A stretch of DNA of 64,000 nucleotides from Rhodobacter xanthinilyticus (GTDB lineage: Bacteria; Pseudomonadota; Alphaproteobacteria; Rhodobacterales; Rhodobacteraceae), in the NCBI RefSeq assembly GCF_001856665.1, contig NZ_CP017781.1, positions 310,001-374,000 on the forward strand. The letters are read 5' to 3'. The notes under the pieces were generated by a model, which had not been told where the DNA came from, ran no database searches, and saw nothing but the letters and a program-made list of their open reading frames with translations. Within the stretch, counting starts at the first letter, position 1; each line of letters opens with the position of its first letter. Below, one piece after another: positions 25,804 through 34,355 of the stretch. A program made the position numbers and the translations under genes.

Positions 25804-26403
25804 ATGACCGACCTCATCGCCAAAACCGCCATCGACCGGCGCCTCGCCGAGATCGTCGGCCCCACCATCGAGGGGCTCGGCTTCGAGCTGGTGCGTATCC
25901 GCCTGCAAGGCGGGCGCCATCCGCTCCTGCAGATCATGGCCGACCGCCCCGAGGGCGGCATCGATGTCGACGATTGCGCCGCGATCTCGACCGCCGTTTC
26001 CGCCGTTCTCGACGTCGAAGACCCGATCGAGGACAATTATACCCTCGAGGTCTCCTCGCCCGGCATCGACCGGCCGCTGACCCGGCTCAAGGATTTCGAC
26101 GCCTGGGAAGGCTACGAGGTCAAGATCGAGACCACCGAACAGATCGACGGGCGCCGCCGCTTCAAGGGCCTGCTGCGCGGCACCGAGGGCGACGAGGTTC
26201 TGCTCGAGATCGAGGACCATGGTGAGACGATCACCATCGGCCTCAATTTCGACTGGCTCTCCGATGCCAAACTTGTGCTCACCGACGAGCTGATCGCCGA
26301 GATGCTGCGCCAGCGCAAGGATGCCGGCCTCATCGACGAGAGCCAGTTCGACGATATCGAAACCGAAGAAGACGACAAGAATTCCCCCGACGAGGAGATC
26401 TGA
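25804..26403 (+). CDS. rimP: Ribosome maturation factor RimP
   Basis: A 199-residue 30S assembly factor. The N-terminal domain has the [14 protein letters not shown] strand and the [20 protein letters not shown] helix; [13 protein letters not shown] is the family hallmark. A C-terminal Sm-like domain and an acidic tail ([13 protein letters not shown]) follow. The ATG at 25804 has AAGGA upstream; the longer frame would run through the terminator hairpin. It is first in rimP-nusA-ylxR-infB, 3 nt from nusA. Confidence 0.96.
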   Translation: MTDLIAKTAIDRRLAEIVGPTIEGLGFELVRIRLQGGRHPLLQIMADRPEGGIDVDDCAAISTAVSAVLDVEDPIEDNYTLEVSSPGIDRPLTRLKDFDAWEGYEVKIETTEQIDGRRRFKGLLRGTEGDEVLLEIEDHGETITIGLNFDWLSDAKLVLTDELIAEMLRQRKDAGLIDESQFDDIETEEDDKNSPDEEI

Positions 26404-26406
26404 GAG

Positions 26407-28011
26407 ATGGCAATCACCTCTGCCAACCAGCTGGAACTTCTGCAAACCGCCGAGGCGGTGGCGCGCGAGAAGATGATCGACCCGGATCTGGTGATCCAGG
26501 CGATGGAAGACAGCCTCGCCCGGGCGGCGAAATCGCGCTACGGCTCGGAGATGGACATCCGCGTCCATATCGACCGCAAGACCGGCCGCGCCACCTTCAC
26601 CCGCGTGCGCACCGTCGTCGAGGATGAGGCGCTCGAGAATTACCAGGCTGAGCTGACCGTGGCCCAGGCCAAGCAATACAAGCCCGATCCGCAGGTCGGC
26701 GACGAGATCATCGACGAGGTTCCGCCCGTCGATCTCGGCCGCATCGCCGCGCAATCGGCCAAGCAGGTGATCTTGCAGCGCGTCCGCGAGGCCGAGCGCG
26801 ACCGTCAGTTCGACGAGTTCAAGGACCGCAAGGGCACGATCATCAACGGCGTCGTCAAGCGCGAGGAATACGGCAATATCATCGTCGATATCGGCCGTGG
26901 CGAAGCGATCTTGCGCCGCAACGAGAAGATCGGCCGCGAGAGCTATCGCCCGAACGACCGCATCCGCGCCTATGTCAAAGACGTGCGCCGCGAGACCCGT
27001 GGCCCGCAGGTCTTCCTGTCGCGCACCGATCCGCAGTTCATGGCCGAGCTCTTCAAGATGGAAGTGCCCGAGATCTATGATGGCATCATCGAGATCAAGG
27101 CCGTCGCCCGCGACCCGGGCTCGCGCGCCAAGATCGCCGTGATCTCCTATGACAATTCGATCGACCCGGTCGGCGCCTGCGTCGGGATGCGCGGCTCGCG
27201 CGTGCAGGCGGTCGTGGGCGAGCTTCAGGGCGAAAAGATCGACATCATTCCGTGGAATGAAGATCAGGCGACCTTCCTCGTCAACGCGCTGCAACCGGCC
27301 GAGGTCTCGAAGGTCGTCGTCGACGAAGACGCCGGCAAGATCGAGGTCGTGGTCCCCGATGAACAGCTCTCGCTCGCCATCGGCCGGCGCGGTCAGAACG
27401 TGCGTCTGGCCAGCCAGCTCACCGGGCTCGACATCGACATCCTGACCGAGGCCGAGGAATCGAGCCGCCGTCAGGCCGAATTCGCCGAGCGCACCAAGCT
27501 CTTCGTCGACGCGCTCGATCTCGACGAATTCTTCGCGCAACTGCTGGTGGCCGAGGGCTTCACCAACCTCGAGGAAGTGGCCTATGTCGATCTCGACGAG
27601 CTGCTGTCGATCGAGGGCGTGGACGAAGGCACCGCCGAGGAGCTGCAGGCCCGCGCCCGCGACTTCATCGAGGAGCAGAACCGCAAGGCGATCGAAGCCG
27701 CGAAGGAAATGGGCGTCGAACAGTCGCTCTTCGATTTCGAGGGCCTGACGCCCCAGATGATCGAGGCGCTGGCCAAGGACGGCATCAAGACGCTCGAAGA
27801 TTTCGCGACCTGCGCGGATTGGGAGCTCGCCGGCGGCTGGACCACGGTCGAGGGCAAGCGCACCAAGGACGACGGGATTCTCGAGAAATTCGATCTCTCG
27901 CTCGAAGATGCGCAGGCGCTGATCATGACCGCGCGGATCCAGCTCGGCTGGGTCGATCCGTCGGAGCTCGAGGCCGAGGACGAGGCCGAAGAGGAAGAGG
28001 TCGAGGAATAA
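26407..28011 (+). CDS. nusA: Transcription elongation/termination factor NusA
   Basis: A 534-residue NusA. In order: an N-terminal RNA-polymerase-binding domain (to about 125), an S1 domain (GVVKREEYGNIIVDIG), KH domains with GACVGMRGSRVQAVVGELQ and AIGRRGQNVRLAS, then two C-terminal helix-hairpin-helix acidic repeats and an acidic tail. It modulates pausing, termination and antitermination. It sits between rimP and the ylxR gene (1-nt gap). NusA is a plausible feedback regulator of the terminator in this operon's leader. Confidence 0.97.
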   Translation: MAITSANQLELLQTAEAVAREKMIDPDLVIQAMEDSLARAAKSRYGSEMDIRVHIDRKTGRATFTRVRTVVEDEALENYQAELTVAQAKQYKPDPQVGDEIIDEVPPVDLGRIAAQSAKQVILQRVREAERDRQFDEFKDRKGTIINGVVKREEYGNIIVDIGRGEAILRRNEKIGRESYRPNDRIRAYVKDVRRETRGPQVFLSRTDPQFMAELFKMEVPEIYDGIIEIKAVARDPGSRAKIAVISYDNSIDPVGACVGMRGSRVQAVVGELQGEKIDIIPWNEDQATFLVNALQPAEVSKVVVDEDAGKIEVVVPDEQLSLAIGRRGQNVRLASQLTGLDIDILTEAEESSRRQAEFAERTKLFVDALDLDEFFAQLLVAEGFTNLEEVAYVDLDELLSIEGVDEGTAEELQARARDFIEEQNRKAIEAAKEMGVEQSLFDFEGLTPQMIEALAKDGIKTLEDFATCADWELAGGWTTVEGKRTKDDGILEKFDLSLEDAQALIMTARIQLGWVDPSELEAEDEAEEEEVEE

Positions 28012-28012
28012 G

Positions 28013-28642
28013 ATGAGCCGCGGGGGCCGGGAAAACACGCGTATCGAGCCGGAACGGCGCTGCATCGTCACGGGTGACGTGCAGCCCAAGGCCGGGCTGG
28101 TGCGCTTTGTGCTCGGCCCCGACGGGCTGATCTACCCCGATCTGGCGGAGAAACTGCCGGGCCGGGGGATCTGGGTCACCGCCGATCGCGACGCGATCGA
28201 GAAGGCGGCGACCAAGGGGTTGTTTGCGCGCGCCGCCAAGGCGCCCGCGAAGGCGCCGGAAAATCTGGCCGATATGGTCGAGGCAGGGCTTGCGCACCGC
28301 GTGATCGAGCTTATCTCTCTCGAGCGCAAGGCGGGTAAGGCCGTCATCGGCTTCGAGAAGGTCAAGGGCTGGCTCGCCGAGGGACGCGCAAAAGTACTGT
28401 TCCAGGCCTCCGACGGCTCGGAACGCGGAAAAGGCAAGCTCTGGACGCCCGAAGGCGGGCGCTGGTTCGGCTGCCTGACAAGTTCGGAATTGGGTTTGGC
28501 TTTCGGCCGCGATCATGCCATACACGGCGCGCTTGCGGCTGGCGGACTCACCCGACGTGTTATAGACGAAGCGGCAAGGCTTGCGGGCATGCGCAAGCAG
28601 GACGGCGGCAAGCCCGCCTGGAAGGATATGAAGACGGCATGA
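28013..28642 (+). CDS. YlxR (DUF448) nucleic-acid-binding protein with an L7Ae-like domain
   Basis: A 209-residue protein. Residues 1-85 carry the YlxR motif set ([19 protein letters not shown] and [10 protein letters not shown]). Residues 95-195 look like an L7Ae/L30e-type RNA-binding domain ([20 protein letters not shown]). Alphaproteobacteria commonly fuse the two. YlxR proteins bind RNA; a role with RNase P has been reported in other bacteria. The gene is between nusA and infB, 1 nt after nusA and overlapping infB by ATGA, the conserved order. Confidence 0.88.
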   Translation: MSRGGRENTRIEPERRCIVTGDVQPKAGLVRFVLGPDGLIYPDLAEKLPGRGIWVTADRDAIEKAATKGLFARAAKAPAKAPENLADMVEAGLAHRVIELISLERKAGKAVIGFEKVKGWLAEGRAKVLFQASDGSERGKGKLWTPEGGRWFGCLTSSELGLAFGRDHAIHGALAAGGLTRRVIDEAARLAGMRKQDGGKPAWKDMKTA

Positions 28643-31167
28643 GCGATACGGACGGTAAAAAACCCTTGGGTCTTGGCGGCGCGCGCCCCGGTCAGGTGAA
28701 GCAGAGCTTCTCCCATGGCCGCACGAAAAGCGTGGTGGTCGAGACCAAGCGCAAGAAGGTGGTCGTGCCGAAGCCCGGCGCGGCTGGCCAGAAAGCTGGC
28801 GGTTCGCCTCATCTGGGCGACCCGTCCAAACGCCCTGCCGGCATCTCGGATGCGGAAATGGAGCGCCGCCTGAAGGCGTTGCAGGCCGCCAAGGCCCGCG
28901 AGGTCGAAGAGGCCGCGCAACGTGTCGCCGATGAAAAGGCCCGCGAGGAAGAACGCGAGCGCCGTCGCGCCGAGGCCGAGGCCAAGGAACGCGAAGAGCG
29001 CGAGCGCGAAGAGGCGATGCGTCTCAAGCAGGAAGAGGAAGAGCGCAAGAAGCGCGAGGCCGAACTGCGCGAGAAGAAGAAGGAAGAGGTTCGCAAGGCC
29101 GCTCCCAAGGCCGATGCCGCCCCGGTCGACCCGGCCGCCGCCGAGGCCGCCGCCGCGCGCGCCGCGACGAAAGGCGTCTCGACGACCGGCCCGCGCAAGA
29201 CCGACCGCGACCGCGATGACCGCGCCAGCGCGACCCCGGACCGCGGCAACACCCGCGGCAAGGGCGACGAAGGCCGCCGCTCGGGCAAGCTCTCGCTGAG
29301 CGAGATCGAAGGCGAAGGCGGCCGTCAGCGCTCGCTCGCCGCGATGAAGCGCAAGCAGGAGAAGGCCCGCCAGAAAGCCATGGGCTTTGGCCAGAAGGCC
29401 GAGAAGATGGTCCGCGACGTGCAGTTGCCGGAAACCATCGTCGTCTCCGAACTTGCCAACCGGATGGCCGAACGCGCCGCCGATGTGGTGAAGGCGCTGA
29501 TGAAGATGGGCATGATGGTCACCGCCAACCAGACCCTCGACGCCGATACCGCCGAGCTCATCATCGAGGAATTCGGCCATAAAGCCGTCCGCGTCTCGGA
29601 CGCCGATGTCGAACAGGTCATCGATACCGTCGAGGACAAGGCCGAGGATCTGGTCTCGCGCCCGCCGATCATCACGATCATGGGCCACGTCGACCACGGC
29701 AAGACCTCGCTGCTCGACGCGATCCGCCAGACCAACGTGGTCTCGGGCGAGGCCGGCGGCATCACGCAGCACATCGGCGCCTATCAGGTGACGACGGCGA
29801 CCGGCGCGGTGCTGACCTTCCTCGACACCCCCGGCCACGCGGCCTTCACCTCGATGCGCGCCCGCGGCGCCCAGGTGACCGATATCGTCGTGCTCGTCGT
29901 GGCCGCCGATGACGCGGTCATGCCGCAGACCATCGAGGCGATCAACCACGCGAAAGCGGCCGGCGTGCCGATGATCGTGGCGATCAACAAATGCGACAAG
30001 CCCTCGGCGAACCCGCAAAAGGTCCGCACCGATCTGCTGCAACATGAAGTCGTCGTCGAAGAGATGGGCGGCGAGGTCCAGACGGTCGAGGTTTCGGCCA
30101 AGACCCGCATGGGGCTAGACAGCCTGCTCGAGGCGATCGCGCTGCAAGCCGAGATCCTCGAGCTCAAGGCCAACCCCCATCGCGCCGCGCAAGGGGCTGT
30201 TATCGAAGCGAAACTCGACGTGGGCCGCGGCCCGGTCGCGACCGTTCTCGTGCAGCACGGCACGCTCAAGAAAGGCGACATCTTCGTCGTCGGCGAGCAG
30301 TGGGGCAAGGTCCGCGCGCTGATCAACGACAAGGGCGAGCGCGTCGATGAGGCGGGCCCGTCGGTCCCGGTCGAAGTGCTCGGCCTCAACGGCACCCCGG
30401 AGGCGGGCGACGTGCTCAACGTTGTCGAGACCGAGGCCCAGGCCCGCGAGATCGCCGATTACCGGATCCAGACCGCGCGCGACAAACGCGCCGCCGCCGG
30501 TGCCGCGACCACGCTCGAACAGCTCATGGCGAAGGCCAAGGCCGACGAAAACGTCGCCGAGCTGCCGGTCGTCGTCAAAGCCGACGTGCAGGGCTCGACC
30601 GAGGCGATCGTTCAGGCGCTCGAGAAGATCGGCAACGAAGAGGTGCGCGTGCGCGTCATCCATTCGGGTGTCGGCGCGATCACCGAGAGCGATATCGGCC
30701 TCGCCGAGGCTTCGGGCGCGCCGGTCATCGGCTTCAACGTCCGCGCCAACGCCCCGGCCCGCGCCTCGGCGAACCAGAAGGGCGTCGAGATCCGCTACTA
30801 CTCGATCATCTACGATCTGGTTGACGACATCAAAGCCGCCGCTTCGGGCCTGCTCAAGAACGAGGTTCGCGAGAACTTCATCGGCTATGCCGCGATCAAG
30901 GAGGTCTTCAAGGTCTCCGGCGTCGGCAAGGTCGCGGGCTGCTTGGTCACCGAGGGCGTTGCGCGCCGTTCGGCCGGCGTGCGCCTGCTGCGCGACGATG
31001 TCGTGGTGCACGAGGGGACGCTCAAGACCCTCAAGCGCTTCAAGGACGAGGTCAAGGAAGTCATCTCCGGCCAGGAATGCGGGATGGCCTTCGAGAACTA
31101 CGACGATATCCGCCCGGGCGATGTCATCGAGATCTTCGAGCGCGAGGAAGTGGAGCGCAGCCTGTAA
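28639..31167 (+). CDS. infB: Translation initiation factor IF-2
   Basis: An 842-residue GTPase delivering initiator tRNA to the 30S subunit. A charged, repeat-rich N-terminal region (about residues 75-200, coiled coil with Glu/Arg/Lys runs) precedes the IF2N segment. The G domain has GHVDHGKTS near 348, DTPGHAAF and NKCDK; domains II-IV follow with a standard C-terminus. It closes the rimP operon. A strong terminator lies 33 nt after the stop. Confidence 0.98.
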   Translation: MSDTDGKKPLGLGGARPGQVKQSFSHGRTKSVVVETKRKKVVVPKPGAAGQKAGGSPHLGDPSKRPAGISDAEMERRLKALQAAKAREVEEAAQRVADEKAREEERERRRAEAEAKEREEREREEAMRLKQEEEERKKREAELREKKKEEVRKAAPKADAAPVDPAAAEAAAARAATKGVSTTGPRKTDRDRDDRASATPDRGNTRGKGDEGRRSGKLSLSEIEGEGGRQRSLAAMKRKQEKARQKAMGFGQKAEKMVRDVQLPETIVVSELANRMAERAADVVKALMKMGMMVTANQTLDADTAELIIEEFGHKAVRVSDADVEQVIDTVEDKAEDLVSRPPIITIMGHVDHGKTSLLDAIRQTNVVSGEAGGITQHIGAYQVTTATGAVLTFLDTPGHAAFTSMRARGAQVTDIVVLVVAADDAVMPQTIEAINHAKAAGVPMIVAINKCDKPSANPQKVRTDLLQHEVVVEEMGGEVQTVEVSAKTRMGLDSLLEAIALQAEILELKANPHRAAQGAVIEAKLDVGRGPVATVLVQHGTLKKGDIFVVGEQWGKVRALINDKGERVDEAGPSVPVEVLGLNGTPEAGDVLNVVETEAQAREIADYRIQTARDKRAAAGAATTLEQLMAKAKADENVAELPVVVKADVQGSTEAIVQALEKIGNEEVRVRVIHSGVGAITESDIGLAEASGAPVIGFNVRANAPARASANQKGVEIRYYSIIYDLVDDIKAAASGLLKNEVRENFIGYAAIKEVFKVSGVGKVAGCLVTEGVARRSAGVRLLRDDVVVHEGTLKTLKRFKDEVKEVISGQECGMAFENYDDIRPGDVIEIFEREEVERSL

Positions 31168-31194
31168 GGGCTGCCTCCCCGCGCATCAGAATTG

Positions 31195-31222
31195 AAAAAG
31201 GGGGGCGCGAGCCCCCCTTTTT
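31195..31222. terminator. Bidirectional intrinsic terminator after infB
   Basis: GGGGGGC (31200-31206), loop GCGA and GCCCCCC (31211-31217) flanked by five As on the left and five Ts on the right. It terminates infB rightward and can terminate the small minus-strand gene leftward. Confidence 0.9.
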
Positions 31223-31229
31223 GCATTCC

Positions 31230-31367
31230 TCAAGCGGCTTTCCGGGAAACGGGCCGCCCGGCATACAGCCGATCATCGACCCGGACCACGATCTTGCCGT
31301 TATCGAGCTGAGCCTCAAACGTCCCCTGGACCGAGACGCAGCTTCCGACAGTGATAGTCCGCAGCAT
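31230..31367 (-). CDS. Small conserved-type protein of unknown function (45 aa)
   Basis: A 45-residue frame starting MLRTITVGSCVSVQG and ending AGRPVSRKAA. A GGAGG site lies 7 nt upstream of the ATG at 31367, and the infB-side terminator lies directly after the stop, so it has its own transcription unit. The sequence looks like a small beta-rich domain with alternating hydrophobic residues (KIVVRVDDRLYAG). I recall similar short proteins in Rhodobacterales but cannot name a function. Transcription probably starts in the AT-rich region 31400-31489. Confidence 0.65.
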   Translation of the reverse strand: MLRTITVGSCVSVQGTFEAQLDNGKIVVRVDDRLYAGRPVSRKAA

Positions 31368-31414
31368 CAGACATCCTCCCAAATCTCATCTGCTTCCACG
31401 GTAGTCGCAAATTA

Positions 31415-31429
31415 TTTACGAAGAGTAAA
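31415..31429. promoter_or_regulatory. Short palindrome in an AT-rich spacer
   Basis: TTTAC-GAAGA-GTAAA is a perfect 5-5-5 inverted repeat. It lies in a 122-bp AT-rich spacer upstream of the 45-aa gene and downstream of mutT, in a region of unusually low GC for this window. It could be an operator or part of a promoter; nothing more can be said. Confidence 0.25.
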
Positions 31430-31489
31430 CAACAAAACGCCGCTTCTCGAAATAATATTGCGATGCCGCGGGCGCAAACTAACCGAATA

Positions 31490-31936
31490 TTACAGCCAAT
31501 CGCGCAGAATCGGGATCAAGGGCTCATCCGCGGGCGGCATCGGATAGCTGCGCAGGTCGTTCGGCCGCACCCAGGCGAGCCTCTGCCCCTCCCGCGGATG
31601 CGCGATCCCCTCCCAGCGACGACAGGCATAAAGCGGCATCAGCAGATGAAAATCGTCATAGGCATGGCTCGCAAAGGTCAGCGGCGCGAGGCAGCTGTGC
31701 CAGGTGTCGATGCCGAGCTCCTCATGCAGCTCGCGGATCAGCGCGGTCTCCGGGCTCTCGCCCGGCTCGACCTTGCCGCCGGGGAACTCCCACAGCCCCG
31801 CAAGCGATTTCCCCTCCGGGCGCTGCGCCAGAAGCACCCGCCCGTCGGGGTCGATCAGCGCCACGGCCGCGACCAGAATGATCCGCGCAGGCGCGGGGGG
31901 CGGGGGCGCCCCCTCCGGGCCGCAGCCGCCGCTCAC
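31490..31936 (-). CDS. mutT: 8-oxo-dGTP diphosphatase MutT
   Basis: A 148-residue NUDIX hydrolase of the MutT group, which cleans oxidised dGTP from the nucleotide pool. The Nudix box reads EFPGGKVEPGESPETALIRE, then LHEELGI, preceded by LLAQRPEGKSLAGLWEFPGG, the classic MutT pattern. The start is a GTG at 31936 overlapping the argJ stop as GTGA; no better ATG is near. The order ppiC-argJ-mutT is one minus-strand unit. mutY, the partner GO-system glycosylase, lies at 44270. Confidence 0.9.
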   Translation of the reverse strand: MSGGCGPEGAPPPPAPARIILVAAVALIDPDGRVLLAQRPEGKSLAGLWEFPGGKVEPGESPETALIRELHEELGIDTWHSCLAPLTFASHAYDDFHLLMPLYACRRWEGIAHPREGQRLAWVRPNDLRSYPMPPADEPLIPILRDWL

Positions 31937-33309
31937 GAGCGATAATCCGCGTTGATATCGATGTAGCGGTGCGTCAGATCGCAGGTCCAGACCGATTTCT
32001 TCGCCTTGCCGAGCCCAAGATCTACCCCGATCACGAGCTCCTGCCCCTTCATATAGGCGCTCGCCGCCTCTTCGGAGTAATCCGGCACCCGCCAGCCATT
32101 CTCCGCCAGAACCATGTCGCCAAAGCTGATCCGCAGCTTGTCGCGATCCGCCTTCGCGCCGGATTTACCGACCGCGGCCACAACCCGGCCCCAGTTCGCA
32201 TCCTGCCCCGCGATCGCGGTCTTCACCAGCGGCGAATTCGCCACCGCCATCGCGACCTTATGCGCATCCTCCGCCGTCTCGGCGCCGCTCACGCGCACCT
32301 CGACGAATTTCGTCGCGCCCTCGCCATCCTTGACCACCTGCTGCGCCAGATCGAGCATCACGCCATGCAGCGCCGCCTCGAAATCGCGCGCGACCTTCGA
32401 GCGCAGATCGGTGATCTCCGCCGCCGCCGAACGCCCCGTCGCCGCCACGATCAGCGCATCCGAGGTCGAGGTGTCGCTGTCGACGGTGATCGCGTTGAAG
32501 GTCTCGTCGACATTGCGCGAGAGCATCTTTTGCAGGTTCTTCGCCGGGATCTTCGCATCGGTGAAGATATAGACCAGCATCGTCGCCATATTCGGCGCGA
32601 TCATCCCCGAGCCCTTGGCGATCCCGGCGATCTTGATCACGCCGCCTTCGCCCTCGATCTCGGCCGCGGCGCCTTTCGGGAAGGTGTCGGTCGTCATGAT
32701 CGCGCGCGCCGCCGCCTCGATGCCGCCGGCGTCGAGCGCGGCCGTCAGCGCCGGGATCGCGGCCGTGATCCGCTCATAGGGCAGCGGCTCGCCGATCACC
32801 CCGGTCGAGGAGGAGAACACCCGGCTCGCCGGCATCCCGAGCGCCTGCGCCACCGCGCCGGTCACCGCATCCACCGCTTCCTGACCCAGCGCGCCGGTAA
32901 AGGCGTTGGCATTGCCCGAGTTCACCACGATCGCCGCACCCGCATCGGCAGGCACGCGCGCTTTCAGCTTTTCCTGACAATCGAGCACGCAGGCCGCCCG
33001 CGTCGAGGAGGTGGTGAACACCCCCGCGATCGCCGCGCCCGGCGCGATCTTGGCCAGCATCACATCGGTGCGCCCCGCATAGCGCACGCCGGCGGGCGCG
33101 GCGGCGAATTCGACGCCCTCGATCACCGGCAGATCGGGGAACCGCGCCGGCGCCAGCGGCGAGACGGGGTTCGCGGCCTTGACCTTGGTCATCACCGCGC
33201 CGACCTCGCCCGCGACCTCCTCGGCCACATGGCCCAGATCGCCCTTGAGCTTCTTCACCTTGGCCTTGAGCTTTTCGATCTTGGCCTTCAGTTCCGTCTT
33301 CTTCGCCAT
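31933..33309 (-). CDS. argJ: Bifunctional ornithine acetyltransferase / N-acetylglutamate synthase
   Basis: A 458-residue ArgJ that recycles acetyl groups between acetylornithine and glutamate in arginine synthesis. The self-cleavage site that makes alpha and beta chains is at Thr243 in APNMATMLVYIFTD, with KGSGMIAPN just before. The core begins at about residue 48 (NPVSPLAP). Ahead of it is an extra 45-residue segment with five lysine pairs and clear heptad-like spacing (LKAKIEKLKAKVKKLKG), not part of the standard family. The frame and ATG are well supported by a 16-nt spacing to ppiC. Overlaps mutT by GTGA. Confidence 0.95.
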   Translation of the reverse strand: MAKKTELKAKIEKLKAKVKKLKGDLGHVAEEVAGEVGAVMTKVKAANPVSPLAPARFPDLPVIEGVEFAAAPAGVRYAGRTDVMLAKIAPGAAIAGVFTTSSTRAACVLDCQEKLKARVPADAGAAIVVNSGNANAFTGALGQEAVDAVTGAVAQALGMPASRVFSSSTGVIGEPLPYERITAAIPALTAALDAGGIEAAARAIMTTDTFPKGAAAEIEGEGGVIKIAGIAKGSGMIAPNMATMLVYIFTDAKIPAKNLQKMLSRNVDETFNAITVDSDTSTSDALIVAATGRSAAAEITDLRSKVARDFEAALHGVMLDLAQQVVKDGEGATKFVEVRVSGAETAEDAHKVAMAVANSPLVKTAIAGQDANWGRVVAAVGKSGAKADRDKLRISFGDMVLAENGWRVPDYSEEAASAYMKGQELVIGVDLGLGKAKKSVWTCDLTHRYIDINADYRS

Positions 33310-33325
33310 CGCCGCCTCCCGCGCG

Positions 33326-34171
33326 TTACTGGCCGAGAACCGTCGCGTCCTTCAGGACGGCCGGGTCGATCCCATCGGTCATCTTCTCGACCTTGGCGGC
33401 CGAAATCGTGTCTTTCACGCGTTTCTCGACGGCTTCCTGCCGCAGATCGCCCTCGATCTCGGCGCGCACGTCCTCGATCTTCGGCGCATCGGCCAGCCGC
33501 GATTCATAGAGCTTGATCACATGCCAGCCATATTCGGTCTGCACCGGCCCGGCGATCTCGCCGTCTTTCATGCCGGCGATCGCGTCGGCAAAGGGCTGCA
33601 CCATCGCTTTGAGCCCGAACCAGCCCAGATCGCCGCCATTGGCCGCCGCGCCATCTTTCGAGTTCTTCTTGGCTTCCTCGGCGAAATCGGCGCCGCCGTC
33701 GATCTCGGCCTTGATCTTCTCGGCCTCTTCCTTGGTGTCGACGATGATATGGGCCGCGTGATACTCGCGCGAGGGCTCGGCCTCGGCGTAGCGGATCTTG
33801 TAGGCCTCCATCACCTTTTCCTCGGTGGCCGCGCCCTTGGCGGTGAAATCGAGCACCGAATTGGCCAGATAGGCGCGCCGGTCGACCTCGAGCGCGATCT
33901 CGTCGCGGTGGGTCATCATCCCCTCGCCGATCTCGGAGAGCGCGGTCTGCTGGATCAGCTGCTCGAGAATGCCGTTGAAGAGCACGTCATCGGGCAGGCT
34001 GAGATATTCGGCGGGCAGGCTGTCATGCACGACCAGCATCTGACCGAGCGTGATATCCTTGCCGTTCACCGTCGCCACCACCTGATCGGCCTTCAGACCC
34101 TCGGCCTGCGCCGCACCGGCCAGCGTCAGAACCAGCGTCGCCGCACCAAGAATCTTCGTGAGTTTCGGCAT
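33326..34171 (-). CDS. Periplasmic PpiC-type peptidyl-prolyl isomerase (parvulin)
   Basis: A 281-residue secreted foldase. The signal peptide runs to about residue 23 (LVLTLAGAAQA). A SurA-like N-terminal helical part precedes the parvulin domain at about 135-230 (REYHAAHIIVDTKEEA, FAEEAKKNSKD, GGDLGWFG, TEYGWHVIKLY). It likely assists outer-membrane protein folding. The ATG at 34171 has GGAG 8 nt upstream. It starts the ppiC-argJ-mutT unit and is divergent from secA across 184 bp. Confidence 0.9.
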   Translation of the reverse strand: MPKLTKILGAATLVLTLAGAAQAEGLKADQVVATVNGKDITLGQMLVVHDSLPAEYLSLPDDVLFNGILEQLIQQTALSEIGEGMMTHRDEIALEVDRRAYLANSVLDFTAKGAATEEKVMEAYKIRYAEAEPSREYHAAHIIVDTKEEAEKIKAEIDGGADFAEEAKKNSKDGAAANGGDLGWFGLKAMVQPFADAIAGMKDGEIAGPVQTEYGWHVIKLYESRLADAPKIEDVRAEIEGDLRQEAVEKRVKDTISAAKVEKMTDGIDPAVLKDATVLGQ

Positions 34172-34209
34172 CAAAGCCACTCCATATGGGGCCGCGGCAC
34201 CCCGCGGCG

Positions 34210-34238
34210 TTGACACTCTCCCGGCGGCCCCTTACATC
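34210..34238 (+). promoter_or_regulatory. secA: Putative secA promoter
   Basis: A perfect TTGACA at 34210-34215, a 17-nt spacer and TACATC at 34233-34238. The expected start is about 110 nt before secA. The leader holds a GCGGCC/GGCCGC hairpin (34289-34316) followed by TTTG, which might matter for secA control. Confidence 0.45.
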
Positions 34239-34281
34239 GCCTAAGTCCTGTGAAAGCAGGCGCGCCCCGTATTCGATAGCC

Positions 34282-34310
34282 GTTCTAGGCGGCCCTTCGG
34301 AACACGGCAA
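34282..34310 (-). promoter_or_regulatory. Putative ppiC-argJ-mutT promoter
   Basis: On the minus strand TTGCCG (34310-34305), a 17-nt spacer and TAGAAC (34287-34282). Four of six bases match at each box. It crosses the secA leader, so the two divergent transcripts would overlap. Confidence 0.3.
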
Positions 34311-34355
34311 GGCCGCTTTGCACACGATTTGGTCAGACGAACCCGCGGAGAAAAC

